DNA from: Nonomuraea helvata
Lineage (GTDB): Bacteria; Actinomycetota; Actinomycetes; Streptosporangiales; Streptosporangiaceae
Assembly (NCBI RefSeq): GCF_039535785.1
Contig: NZ_BAAAXV010000012.1
Span: 186,001-250,000 of the forward strand
Length of the DNA: 64,000 nt
Direction: 5' to 3'
Part shown: piece by piece, positions 33,715 to 42,614 of the stretch
How the letters are laid out: every line of letters begins with the position of its first letter
Position numbering within the stretch: position 1 is the first letter of the stretch
Position numbers and translations under genes: made by a program
Notes under the pieces: model-generated
The model's database searches: none
Seen by the model: only the letters and a program-made list of their open reading frames with translations
Told to the model about the DNA's origin: nothing

Positions 33715-33754
33715 ACTACGTAGGTACTCGAAATAGGTACCTAAGTGGGGATTT
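33715..33754 (+). promoter_or_regulatory. Shared HATPase promoter element, copy 1
   Basis: Contains TACGTAGGTAC, then TCGAAATAGGTACC, then TGGGGATTT. The core TCGA(A)ATAGGTACC-N4-TGGGGATTT recurs on the minus strand at 37811-37838. Distance from the end of the element to the start codon is about 82 bases here and about 80 bases at the other copy. Confidence 0.6.
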
Positions 33755-33836
33755 CTCACCTCTTTCTTGGCGGATACGTGAGGCAGTCTGGAACGTGAAG
33801 GAATCGGCTGGATGTGAGGAACGGGGGAATCGCACC

Positions 33837-34025
33837 ATGTGTACGCACCAGCCTCCCTGTCCTCCCGCGGACGCCATCGACCATCATGCCGCGCGCCTGG
33901 TGGCGTACCACCCGGAGCAGGGATGGGGACTTCTGTGCAACGGCGTCGTCTTCTTCGACGACACGGGCGAGCTGCTGCCCGACGGCCGCAGCGTCGTCCC
34001 GGCGCTGAGTGGCAAGGCCGCATGA
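33837..34025 (+). CDS. DUF5999 family small protein
   Basis: 62 residues from ATG at 33837. MCTHQPPCPPADAIDHHAARLV and HPEQGWGLLCNGVVFFDDTGELLPDG are the DUF5999 hallmarks, with cysteines C2, C8 and the later LLCNG. This family is widespread in Streptomyces-like actinomycetes, often beside anti-sigma-like HATPase proteins. The function is unknown. Its TGA overlaps the ATG of the HATPase gene, so the two are coupled. Confidence 0.82.
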   Translation: MCTHQPPCPPADAIDHHAARLVAYHPEQGWGLLCNGVVFFDDTGELLPDGRSVVPALSGKAA

Positions 34026-34420
34026 ACGCAGCGCCGGCGTCGTGGACGTTCGCATCCCGGGCCTGCTCGGTCTTCAAGGCCCGGCAGGCGGCACGCGCCC
34101 AGCTCGTGGAGTGGGGGCTGCATCAGGCGTGCGAGTTCGCCGAGCTGCTGGTCAGCGAGCTGGTCACCAACGCGGTGCGGCACGCGCGCGGGATCGTGCG
34201 CCTGAACCTGTCGGCCGCCGACGGGCTGCTGCGCTGCGAGGTCGAGGACTCCAGCCCCCTGCCGCCCCGCCCGCGCGCGGCCGCCCCTGATGACGAGGGA
34301 TCGCGCGGGCTGCTGCTGGTGGAGGTGTTCTCGTCGGGCTGGGGCAGCGCCCCGACGGGCTGGGGCAAGGTCGTCTGGTTCGAGCTGCCCGTGCCCGTAC
34401 CGGCCGCGCTGAACGCCTGA
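34022..34420 (+). CDS. ATP-binding protein (anti-sigma-like HATPase)
   Basis: 132 residues, coupled by ATGA to the DUF5999 gene. Stand-alone HATPase_c_2 (SpoIIAB/RsbW-like) domain: N box SELVTNAVRHA and G box GSRGLLLVEVFSSGWG, ending with KVVWFELPV. The family acts as serine kinases/anti-sigma factors or signalling ATPases. It shares an upstream element with the second HATPase gene at 37228-37731. Confidence 0.85.
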   Translation: MNAAPASWTFASRACSVFKARQAARAQLVEWGLHQACEFAELLVSELVTNAVRHARGIVRLNLSAADGLLRCEVEDSSPLPPRPRAAAPDDEGSRGLLLVEVFSSGWGSAPTGWGKVVWFELPVPVPAALNA

Positions 34421-34704
34421 ACCGCGGCGGAGCGTGGGGCGGCGCGTATGGACCCACCACGCCGCCTCACGCTCCGCCGTCCCCCGCTCACCGAATCCAC
34501 CAGTCCTGGCGGAGTGAGGCCGCGCCCGCCGACAGGGTGCGGGACCGGCCGCCGTCAAGGCCGGGACGCCGTAACACCATGCGATGGCCAAAACTTGTTG
34601 TGGGTTCTTGACCGTGCTCGTCTGGGATAACGGCCGCGACATAACCTGGACCACGTGGGATGCGGCCCGATGCAGACCCGCCGGCCGCATCACGGAAGGC
34701 GCCA

Positions 34705-37044
34705 ATGACAATGGTGACGACCGGCACCTACCGGGGACAGCCCGACGGCGGGCTGCCTGCCGAGGTGACGAGTTTCGTGGGGCGTCGGCACGAGGTGGCC
34801 GAGGTCAAACAGCTGCTGTTCTCTTCCAGGGCCGTGACGCTCACCGGCTTCGGCGGGGTCGGCAAGACGCGCCTGGCTCTGCGTGTCGGCCAGGAGGTAC
34901 GACGCGCCTTCCCCGACGGCGTGTGGCTGGTCGAACTGGCCGAGCTGGACTGCCCCGGCATGCTCGCCCAGGCTGTCGCCGAGGCTCTGGAGATCCGCGA
35001 CCACACCGGTGACCCGCCCATGCGGGTCCTGACCCGCTACCTGCGCGACAAGCAGGCGCTGCTGATCCTCGACAACTGCGAGCACATGGTCGGCGAATGC
35101 GCCGAACTCACCGAGACGCTCCTGCGCGCATCACCCGACCTGCGTGTGCTGGCCACCAGCCGGCAGCCGCTCGGCATCGGCGGTGAGCAGGTCGTGCCCG
35201 TGGCGCCGCTGCCGCTGCCCTCGTGCGAGCGGCCGGCGCCGCCGCTGGAGACGCTGGTGAAGCAGGACGCCGTACGGCTGTTCGCCGAACGCGCCCGTTC
35301 GGTGCTGCCGACGTTCACCGTCGATGAGAACAACCGCGACGCTGTCACCCGCATCGTGCACCTGCTCGACGGACTGCCGCTCGGCATCGAACTGGCCGCC
35401 GTCCGGCTGCGCGCCCTGTCGGCCCAGCAACTGCTCGACCGGCTCGATGACCGCTTCCGCCTGCTGACCTCCGGGTCACGGGCGGTGCTGCCCCGGCACC
35501 AGACGCTGCGGGCACTGATCGATTGGAGTTACACGCTATGCCTGGAAGAAGAGCGCCTGCTGTGGCAGCGGGTCTCGGTCTTCGCCGGGGGGTTGGACCT
35601 GGAGGCGGCCGAGACGGTCTGCAGCGGGGACGGAATCGCCCGCCAGGACGTGATCGACCTGGTGATCGGCCTGGTCGACAAGTCCGTGCTGATGCGAGAA
35701 GACCACCCGGGCGGCGTACGCTACCGGATGCTGGAAACGCTGCGCCAGTACGGACGCCAGCGCCTGAGCGGCTCCGGCGGCGAGGCCGGCCTGCTGGCGC
35801 GGCACCGTGGTTATTACCGCGACCTCGCCGCGCAGGCGCGGGCGGAGCTGTTCGGCCCCCAGCAGGTCGCCTGGTTCGGCCGGCTTCAGAAGGAGCACGC
35901 CAACCTGCGGGCCGCCCTCGACAGCTGGCTGAGCTCGCCGCGCGAGGACCACGCGGCGTTGAGCATGGCCGGCGATCTGCTGTACCACTGGATCACCAGT
36001 TATTACCTGGGTGAGGGACGCGACTGGCTGAAACGGGCGCTGGCCGCCGACACCGAACCCAGTGCGGAGCGTGCCCGCGCGTTGTGGGCCGCCAGTTGGC
36101 TGGCGGTCATCCAGGCCGACCGTCCCGCCGCCACTGCGATGCTGGATGAAAGCCGCCGGATCGGGGAGCGGCTGCATGACGAGCCGGTCCTGGCCTACGT
36201 GGCGCTGTTCTCCGGGATGGTGGCCATGTGCGAGGGGCGAACGGAGGCCGCGATCGAGCTATACAGGGACGCCCTGGCCCGCCACCGCCGAAACGGCGAC
36301 CCGGTGGGGATCGCGCTGTCGCTCATCCGGCTGACGCTCGCCCACTCGTTCCTGGGTGACTCCTCGCGCGCCATCGCGGCGGGCGAGGAGTGCCTGTCGG
36401 TGTGCGACGCTCACGGGGAGGGCTGGCACAAGGCGTACACGATGATGGCGCTCGGCGTGGAGGTATGGCGGCAGGGCGATCTTGTCCGGGCCGCCGAACT
36501 GGAGAAACAGAGCCTGACGTTCAACCGTTCGCTCGGTGACCGGCTCGGCGCCGGCCTCAACATCGAGGTGCTGGCCTGGATCGCCGCCAGCCAGGGCCAT
36601 CACCAGCGGGCGGCGCGCCTGCTCGGCATCCTGGAGACGATGTGGCGCCCGATCGGGGTGCCGCTGTCAGGGTATGGGCATCTGGCCCGCTATCACGATG
36701 AGTGCCAGGCTGCGATGCGTCAGGAGTTGGGGGATGCGGCGTTCGAGGTGGCTGTGCGGCGCGGCGCGGGCATGCCTGTCGACGAGGCGCTGGCGTACGC
36801 GCTGCAGGAGGACAGGCCCGAGCGGGCGGCCAAGGGGGAGACGCCGCCGTTGACGCGCCGCGAGACGGAGATCGCCGAACTGGTCGCGCAAGGGTTGACG
36901 AACAGGGAGATCGCGGCGTCCTTGGTGATCGCTCAGCGGACCGCCGAAGGTCACATCGAGCACATCTTGACCAAGCTGGGGTTCAATTCACGGGCGCAGA
37001 TCGCGGTGTGGGTGGGGGAGCGCGCCCGGGCCGACGGTCAGTGA
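34705..37044 (+). CDS. Large LuxR-family ATPase regulator
   Basis: 779 residues from ATG at 34705, with GGAAGG upstream. The NB-ARC/AAA-type ATPase has Walker A GFGGVGKT and Walker B QALLILDNCEH. A TPR-like middle follows (GRTEAAIELYRDALARHRRNGD), then a C-terminal LuxR HTH (LTRRETEIAELVAQGLTNREIAASL, RTAEGHIEHILTKLGF). The N-terminal motif TSFVGRRHEV is typical of AfsR/predicted-ATPase regulators, here with the HTH at the C-terminus instead of a SARP domain. It is a signal-integrating activator. Targets are unknown. Confidence 0.9.
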   Translation: MTMVTTGTYRGQPDGGLPAEVTSFVGRRHEVAEVKQLLFSSRAVTLTGFGGVGKTRLALRVGQEVRRAFPDGVWLVELAELDCPGMLAQAVAEALEIRDHTGDPPMRVLTRYLRDKQALLILDNCEHMVGECAELTETLLRASPDLRVLATSRQPLGIGGEQVVPVAPLPLPSCERPAPPLETLVKQDAVRLFAERARSVLPTFTVDENNRDAVTRIVHLLDGLPLGIELAAVRLRALSAQQLLDRLDDRFRLLTSGSRAVLPRHQTLRALIDWSYTLCLEEERLLWQRVSVFAGGLDLEAAETVCSGDGIARQDVIDLVIGLVDKSVLMREDHPGGVRYRMLETLRQYGRQRLSGSGGEAGLLARHRGYYRDLAAQARAELFGPQQVAWFGRLQKEHANLRAALDSWLSSPREDHAALSMAGDLLYHWITSYYLGEGRDWLKRALAADTEPSAERARALWAASWLAVIQADRPAATAMLDESRRIGERLHDEPVLAYVALFSGMVAMCEGRTEAAIELYRDALARHRRNGDPVGIALSLIRLTLAHSFLGDSSRAIAAGEECLSVCDAHGEGWHKAYTMMALGVEVWRQGDLVRAAELEKQSLTFNRSLGDRLGAGLNIEVLAWIAASQGHHQRAARLLGILETMWRPIGVPLSGYGHLARYHDECQAAMRQELGDAAFEVAVRRGAGMPVDEALAYALQEDRPERAAKGETPPLTRRETEIAELVAQGLTNREIAASLVIAQRTAEGHIEHILTKLGFNSRAQIAVWVGERARADGQ

Positions 37045-37059
37045 GGTGCCCGTCAGGAA

Positions 37060-37096
37060 GGCGGAACCGGTCTCGCCGGTTCCGCCGGTCGTTTTT
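37060..37096 (+). terminator. Rho-independent terminator after LuxR gene
   Basis: An 11-bp perfect stem, GGCGGAACCGG (37060-37070) and CCGGTTCCGCC (37076-37086), with a 5-base loop, followed by GGTCGTTTTT. It is one of the clearest intrinsic terminators in the window. Confidence 0.85.
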
Positions 37097-37227
37097 CGTA
37101 GGTGTCAGAACGGCAGTGGCCGACCTGACGGGGTCCGCAGATCCATCGTGCTCTGAGCGGGCCGGCGTGGCCGCTTGGACGTGCGGATCCTTGTCTGGCG
37201 CACGATGCGTCATTCCTTCCGGTCGGT

Positions 37228-37731
37228 TCAGTCCGGGTGGGCGTGCGGGCAGTCCCGCTCAGATGTGACGAGCTCGAACCACACGACCTTGCCGGCGATC
37301 CCCCAGCAGCACACCAGGTGCCCCAGCAGCGTGACGTGCCGTGGCTTGGCGGCTGTGGCCGCGGCCTGGGTGCTGACGTCCTCAACCTCACCCCGCAACA
37401 GGCCCTCCTCCACCCAGAGTGAGAGCCTGATCTTGTCGGTGGCGTGCCGCAAGGCGTCGGTGACGAGCTCGCTGACCAGCCGGTCGACGTCCTCGGCTTG
37501 CTCTTGCAACCCCCACGCGGCCAGCCGGACGGCGGTCATTCGCCGCGCGCTGGGCACCGCCGAAGGCCGTGCCGACAGCAGCCACGAGGCGGCGCGGTCT
37601 TGCCTCGTCCACCCGGCGCGGACGGCCAGGCCGTCTGCCATGGCCAAGAGGCCGTTCCACGACACCATCCGTAGCGCGGGTTGGTCCGGGACGACGCTCT
37701 GCTCGACTTGCGGCTGCAACATGGCTGGCAC
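37228..37731 (-). CDS. ATP-binding protein (HATPase), degenerate
   Basis: 167 residues. HATPase_c_2-like, but the N box reads SELVTDALRHA (Asp in place of the usual Mg-binding Asn) and the G box is not recognisable (KPRHVTLLGHLVCCWG in place of GRGL.LV). The last strand KVVWFELV is kept. It may bind no ATP and act as a scaffold or antagonist of the intact paralogue at 34022. Its upstream region carries the same promoter element as that gene. It is convergent with the LuxR gene. Confidence 0.78.
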   Translation of the reverse strand: MPAMLQPQVEQSVVPDQPALRMVSWNGLLAMADGLAVRAGWTRQDRAASWLLSARPSAVPSARRMTAVRLAAWGLQEQAEDVDRLVSELVTDALRHATDKIRLSLWVEEGLLRGEVEDVSTQAAATAAKPRHVTLLGHLVCCWGIAGKVVWFELVTSERDCPHAHPD

Positions 37732-37810
37732 TTATCTCCCCTCCCCGTTCGGCGCCTGTGTACAGGGCACGCGTCCAGCTTGCTGCACCACGCCAAACAC
37801 CGAGACGGGA

Positions 37811-37875
37811 TAAATCCCCATATGGGTACCTATTCGACTACGGGTCCGTGTAGGTACCCCCTACGTAGGTAACCC
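37811..37875 (-). promoter_or_regulatory. Shared HATPase promoter element, copy 2
   Basis: Read on the minus strand: TACCTACGTAGGGGGTACC, then TAGTCGAATAGGTACC, then ATATGGGGATTTA. The core matches copy 1. TACGTAGGTA and TAGGTACC-type palindromes are repeated. The rest of the 37732-38045 gap is GC-rich and shows no gene; it ends with a -10-like TACTAC just before the plus-strand gene at 38046. Confidence 0.6.
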
Positions 37876-38045
37876 ATCGGCCCCACACCGCCCGATCCCC
37901 CGGCGGAGACGGCCAACGGCGATCCGCCCGCGCCCGAAGACCACACCCGCGCCCGGCACGCGGCCGTACGTACGGAGCCCGAACACCGCCCACCCCGCGA
38001 AAGAGATCCCTTACCAGCCGCCCGGTCGTGGCGGATACTACGGGG

Positions 38046-40736
38046 ATGCGCTTGCTGGAGCGGGAGTCGTCGTTGGCGTCGCTGGCCGGGTACGCGGCCG
38101 AGGCCGGGCGCGGGGAGGGACGGCTGGTCCTGGTCGCGGGCGAGGCAGGGGTCGGCAAGTCGGCGCTGGTCGAGCGCTTCCAGCAGGACATGCCGGCGGC
38201 GCGATGGTCATGGGGAGCCTGTGACGGCCTGTTCACCCCGCGCCCGCTGGGGCCGCTGTTCGACCTGGCCGAGCAGCTCGGCGGCCCGCTGCTGGAGCTG
38301 TGCCGCGCCGGCGCCGGACGCGAGGAGCTGTTCCGGGGGCTGCTGCGCGAGGTAGGCGACCCGGCGAGGCTGGACGTGGTCGTGGTGGAGGACGTCCACT
38401 GGGCCGACGAGGCCACCCTCGACCTGCTGCGCTTCCTCGGCCGGCGGCTGCGCGGCAGCGCGCTGCTGCTGCTGGCCACCTACCGCGACGACGGCCTTTC
38501 GGCCGCCGATCCGCTGCGCGTCACCCTGGGCGACCTGGCCTCGCAGCGCTCGACCAGGCGCATCGACCTGGCACCCCTGTCCACACGGGCGGTACGCGAG
38601 CTGGCCGGCGGCAGCGACGCCGACGCCGGCGCGCTGCACCGGCTGACCGGCGGCAACCCGTTCTACGTGACCGAGGTCGTCCAGGCCGGCATGCACGAGG
38701 TTCCGGGCTCGGCCCGGGACGCGGTGCTGGCGCGCGCGGCACGCCTGAGCGGCGCGGCCCGCCAGGTGCTCGACGTCGCGGCGCTGATGGGCACCCGGGT
38801 GGAGTGGAGGCTGCTGGAGGCGGTGACCCCGTGCCCGGCCCCGGCCGTGGACGAGCTGCTGGCGTGCGGGCTCCTCACCGGCGACGGCGAATGGCTGCGT
38901 TTCCGCCACGAGATCGCCCGGCTGGCGGTGGAGGGAGCGCTGCCCGCCCGCCGCGGCCGCGTCACCCACGGCCTGGTCTTGGCGGCTCTTGCCGCGCTGG
39001 GCTGTGACGACGACGCCCGGATGGCCTTCCACGCCGAGGCGGCGGGGGAGGCCGCCGCGGTCCTGCGCCACGCGCCCGCCGCCGCCCGCCGCGCGGCCTG
39101 GCTGGCCTCCCACCGCGAGGCGGCGGCGCAGTACCGGCGCGCTCTGCGCTTCGCCGCCGAGGCCGACGCCGCGACCGTGGCCCAGCTGTGCGAAGAGCTC
39201 GCCGACGAGGCGGCCCTGCTCGACCAGTGGCAGGACGCGGCCGAGGCGTGCGAACGCGCGCTGACGCAGTGGCGCCAGGTCGGCGAGCGGCTGCGGGAGG
39301 GCAGCGCGCTGCGCCGGCTGTCGCGCATCAAGTGGAACCTGTGCCACGGCGAGGTCGCCGACGCCGAGGCCGCCGTGGCGGTCCTGGAGCCGCTCGGCCC
39401 CGGCATCGAGCTGGCCTGGGCGTACGCCACGCTGGCCAACCACCGGATGCTGCGCTACGAGCACGACCTGGCCGAGCCGTCGGCGCTGCGCGCGCAGGAG
39501 CTGGCCGAGCCGCTCGGCGCCACCGACGTGCTCAGCGACGCCCTCAACACCCGGGCAGCGTGCGCCTGGATACGCGGCGCCGCCTGGGAGGAGCAGATGC
39601 GGCGCGCGCTCAAGGTCGCCCTGGCCGGGCGGCACCAGGACCAGGCGGGCCGGGCGTACACGAACCTGGTCGCCATGCACAGCGGCCGGCGCCGCTTCGC
39701 CGAGGCGGAACGGTGCGCGGCCGAGGGCATCGCCTACTGCGACGAGCACGACCTGCCCACGTACGGCACCTGCGTGCGCGGCGAGCTGGCCACCATCATG
39801 GAACGCACCGGACGCTGGGAGGAGTCGCTGGCCATCAGCTCCGCCATCCTGGCCACGGTGGGCCGCTCCCCGTCCAACCGCATGTGCACGGTGCGCAGGA
39901 TCGGCTCGGTCCTGGCCCGCCGCGGCGAAGGCGGCCTCTGGCCGCACCTCGACGAGGCGGCCGAGCTGGCCGACCGCACCGGCGAGCCGCAGCAGATCGT
40001 CCCGGTACGGCTGACCCGCGCCGAGGCGTACTGGCTGGAGGGCAGGACGAGCCAGGCGCGGCACGAGGCGGAGCTGGCCCACGACGTGGCCGCCACCTCC
40101 GACGCCTGGGACCGCGGCGCGGTCGCGGTCTGGCTGCTGCGCACCGGCTCCCCGCGCACCCCGCACGGGGTGCTTCCCGAGCCGTACCGGCTGGAACTCG
40201 ACGGCGACCCGGCCGGGGCGGCGCAGGCCTGGAGCGAGCTGGGCTGCCACTACGACGCCGCGCTGGCCCTGTCCGGCACGAACGGCGAGCCGGAGCTGCG
40301 CGAAGCCCTGCGCATCCTCACCGACCTCGGCGCCCTGCCCGCGGCGCGCATCGTCAGGCGGCGCCTGCGCGGGCTCGGCGTCCGCTCGCTGCCGGCCGGG
40401 CCGCGCGCGGCCACGCGGGAGCACCCCTCCGGGCTGACCCGGCGTGAGCGGGAGGTGCTCGCGCTGCTCTGCGCGCAGCACACCAACGCCGAGATCGCCG
40501 CCAAGCTCTTCATCTCCGTCAAGACGGCCGGCCACCACGTCTCGGCGATCCTCGCCAAGCTGGGCGCGCCCAGCCGCGCCGCCGCCGCCGACCAGGCCGT
40601 CCAACTCGGCCTGACCGAGGCGGACGCCGCCGACGCGATCGAGCTGACCGTCGAGCAGCCGGCGAAGCTCGGCAGCCTCCCCCCGGCCGCCGGCGCGGAC
40701 CACAACGAGCAGAAGAGGCAGATGATCGAACGCTGA
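38046..40736 (+). CDS. LAL-type LuxR-family ATPase regulator
   Basis: 896 residues from ATG at 38046 (MRLLERESSLASLAGY). The LAL layout has Walker A GEAGVGKS, Walker B VVVVEDVHWADEATLDLLRFL, a long TPR-like region, and a C-terminal LuxR HTH (LTRREREVLALLCAQHTNAEIAAKLFISVKTAGHHVSAILAKLG). The C-terminal tail of about 50 residues is unusual for the family but of low complexity. LALs act as pathway activators. It is the second such giant regulator within 4 kb. A -10-like TACTAC lies 6 bases before the start, suggesting a leaderless message. Confidence 0.9.
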   Translation: MRLLERESSLASLAGYAAEAGRGEGRLVLVAGEAGVGKSALVERFQQDMPAARWSWGACDGLFTPRPLGPLFDLAEQLGGPLLELCRAGAGREELFRGLLREVGDPARLDVVVVEDVHWADEATLDLLRFLGRRLRGSALLLLATYRDDGLSAADPLRVTLGDLASQRSTRRIDLAPLSTRAVRELAGGSDADAGALHRLTGGNPFYVTEVVQAGMHEVPGSARDAVLARAARLSGAARQVLDVAALMGTRVEWRLLEAVTPCPAPAVDELLACGLLTGDGEWLRFRHEIARLAVEGALPARRGRVTHGLVLAALAALGCDDDARMAFHAEAAGEAAAVLRHAPAAARRAAWLASHREAAAQYRRALRFAAEADAATVAQLCEELADEAALLDQWQDAAEACERALTQWRQVGERLREGSALRRLSRIKWNLCHGEVADAEAAVAVLEPLGPGIELAWAYATLANHRMLRYEHDLAEPSALRAQELAEPLGATDVLSDALNTRAACAWIRGAAWEEQMRRALKVALAGRHQDQAGRAYTNLVAMHSGRRRFAEAERCAAEGIAYCDEHDLPTYGTCVRGELATIMERTGRWEESLAISSAILATVGRSPSNRMCTVRRIGSVLARRGEGGLWPHLDEAAELADRTGEPQQIVPVRLTRAEAYWLEGRTSQARHEAELAHDVAATSDAWDRGAVAVWLLRTGSPRTPHGVLPEPYRLELDGDPAGAAQAWSELGCHYDAALALSGTNGEPELREALRILTDLGALPAARIVRRRLRGLGVRSLPAGPRAATREHPSGLTRREREVLALLCAQHTNAEIAAKLFISVKTAGHHVSAILAKLGAPSRAAAADQAVQLGLTEADAADAIELTVEQPAKLGSLPPAAGADHNEQKRQMIER

Positions 40737-40768
40737 CACTCCCCGCTATCCACCGTCGCGGCGGGACG

Positions 40769-41170
40769 CTAACCGTGGCGCGTCACCGCCAGGGTGCGCA
40801 GGACGCAGAACTCGTTGCCCTCGGGGTCGGCCATGACCATCCAGGTTCGGTCTGGGCCTTGGCCCACGTCTCTCTTGGTGGCGCCGAGGCCCAGCAGTCT
40901 GGTCACCTCGTCGTCGGTGCTGCCGTCAATGGGGCTGATGTCGAGGTGGAGCCGGTTCTTCACGGTCTTGCCCTCGGGCACCTGAATGAACAGCAGGGTG
41001 GGCGGCATCTGGCGGGCCCGGACTTCCTCGATGGTCGGCTCCCAGGAGCCTATCTCGACCTTGCCCGAGTTCCGGTCGATCACCTTGAAGTCCAGGACCG
41101 CGCACCAGAAGGCCGCGAGTCTCTCCGGATCGTGGCAGTCGACGGCCAACTCGGTGAATCTACTGGTCAT
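40769..41170 (-). CDS. VOC family (glyoxalase-like) protein
   Basis: 133 residues. The glyoxalase-like Glyoxalase_6 pattern: TELAVDCHDPERLAAFWCAVLDFKV at the start, RLHLDISPIDGSTDDEVTRLLGLGA, and DPEGNEFCVLR at the end. The start lies 18 bases after the stop of the truncated monooxygenase on the same strand, so it was probably the second gene of that operon. The substrate is unknown. Confidence 0.83.
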   Translation of the reverse strand: MTSRFTELAVDCHDPERLAAFWCAVLDFKVIDRNSGKVEIGSWEPTIEEVRARQMPPTLLFIQVPEGKTVKNRLHLDISPIDGSTDDEVTRLLGLGATKRDVGQGPDRTWMVMADPEGNEFCVLRTLAVTRHG

Positions 41171-41188
41171 GTCTCTCTTCCCGCTGTT

Positions 41189-41665
41189 TCAAGGCGTTCC
41201 GAACCATGCGGAGAGTGCCTCGCGCAGCGGGGGCATGGCGCTGTCCGTGGATTCGTCGAGGCCGGCGGCCCAGGCGACGTGGCCGTCCGGGCGGATCAGC
41301 AGCGCGTCAGCCGGCCGATCGTCGGTCTTGGCGGTGTGGACGTCGAGGAGATGCCGCCAGTCCCGGGCGATCTGGCGGAGCTCTGGGCGGTCGGCCAGGT
41401 CGAGGAGGACGGGCCGGGCGGTGTGTAGGAGGTCGGCGACGCTGGTGACGCCGTGGTCGGTGTGCAGGGCGAGGTCGGGGGCGAAGGTGCCGGTCAGCGG
41501 GTGGTGGTGGGAGCCGGGCATCGGGAAGCGGATGTCGGTTCCGGCGACGAGGGCTCCCATCCGGCGTAGCGACTGCTCGTCGGTGAGCAGTTCGGCGAAG
41601 ACGTCGCGGAGTGCTTCGGCGGCCGCGTCGTGCCCGCGCCGCAGGGCTACCTGCGCTCGGGTATG
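41189..41665 (-). pseudogene. FAD-dependent monooxygenase, C-terminal fragment
   Basis: About 155 codons matching the C-terminal part of PheA/TfdB-type FAD monooxygenases: RAQVALRRGHDAAAEALRDVF, PLTGTFAPDLALHT, and ADALLIRPDGHVAWAAG. The entire FAD-binding N-terminal two thirds is missing. Homology stops near 41665, where a 5'-truncated LysR gene begins on the opposite strand. The enzyme would have hydroxylated aromatic rings and cannot be active now. The exact breakpoint is estimated by eye. Confidence 0.7.
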
Positions 41666-42089
41666 CGTGTTCGCCGAGCAGCGCGTGCTGGCCGTCGCCA
41701 CCGACCACCAGCTCGCCCCGCGCGCGTCGGTCTCGCTGGAGATGGTCTCCGACTTCCAGCACCCGCACGCCGACACCGGGCCCGGCTACTGGTACGACGC
41801 CTACGCCCCGCGCCTTACCCGGCGGGGCCGTCAGATCGAGCGCGGTCCCGTGGTGCGGGACGCGGAAGAGGCCATGACCCTCGCCAGCATGGACGGGCTT
41901 GTCGTGCTCTTCCCCGCCCACGTCACCCGCTACTGGGTGCGGCCGGACATCGCCTACCTGCCGGTCACCGATATGGAGCCGCTGTCGTACGCGCTGGTGT
42001 GGCGGAGCGAGGCTGAGAGCGAGCCCATCCGGGCCCTGGCTGGGGTCATCCGCGATCTGGGCCCTCTTCCGCCGGCCCCTGCCCCTTGA
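41666..42089 (+). pseudogene. LysR regulator, C-terminal fragment
   Basis: About 141 codons reading EQRVLAVATDHQLAPRASVSLEMV, ...DGLVVLFPAHVTRYW and IAYLPVTDMEPLSYALVWR, which match the second half of a LysR substrate-binding domain. The HTH and first half are missing. It is open to TGA at 42089 but has no start of its own. It lies head-to-head with the truncated monooxygenase. Confidence 0.65.
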
Positions 42090-42158
42090 GGTGGCCTCGG
42101 CGCCACAGCGACCGCGATCGCCGTCGCCATCGGGATAATCACGGCAGCGGAATAACAC

Positions 42159-42335
42159 CAACGCAAGTCCGAGCACAGCGAGGCACACCTGAACTGGGCC
42201 GCCGTGACCATGATGACCAGACGGCTGACCAGGAAAAACACGCGACGGTGGGACAGCCGCCCGAAGCCGCACCGCCTCCGCCGCATGAACCCTGGACCAG
42301 GCGTACGTCGTCAGGGCCTGCCGGCGGCGGCATGA
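42159..42335 (+). pseudogene. Transposase C-terminal remnant (IS5-like)
   Basis: 59 codons reading SEAHLNWAAVTMMTRRLTRKNTRRW, which resembles the tail of IS5-family DDE transposases (MV.WA.V..MTRRLAR). Nothing upstream in frame continues the match, so only the 3' end remains. Inverted terminal repeats are not apparent. Confidence 0.45.
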
Positions 42336-42359
42336 CCCGGCAGCCCGGTTCTGGTCGAA

Positions 42360-42539
42360 CGTGATGCGTTTGCGGGTACGCCATCCGGAGGCGATCTGCC
42401 GGTCGGTGCTCGCTTCCAGCCGGTCCAGCGCCGCCGGGCTCCGGTCCCGGCCGCTGGCCAGCCGATCGCCGGCGGCGGCGGTCCGGTCCGCAGCGCCGGC
42501 CTGCCGGTCCCCGGCGGCGTCGTCCTGCTCCTGGACCAT
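42360..42539 (-). pseudogene. Remnant of Asp-Arg repeat region (GGDEF-protein-like)
   Basis: On the minus strand, about 60 codons from ATG at 42539 give QDDAAGDRQAGAADRTAAAGDRL, then DRSPAALDRLEASTDRQ, the repeated xxDR heptads often found before GGDEF domains in actinobacteria. The frame then loses similarity near 42360 and no GGDEF follows. It is probably a truncated gene end. The rest of 42090-42614 shows no gene. Confidence 0.35.
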
Positions 42540-42614
42540 GCTCCATAGGTGATTCCGGGAACCGTGAACCTTCTTGGCTTCTCGCCCGACTGTGCAAGAT
42601 GACGGGAGGACGAG

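Noticed and set aside
32905..33720. TipAL-type operator at the TipA-like gene's own promoter
   Set aside because: No CTCACGT.ACGTGAGG palindrome or 19-base-spaced promoter could be found between 33664 and 33720.
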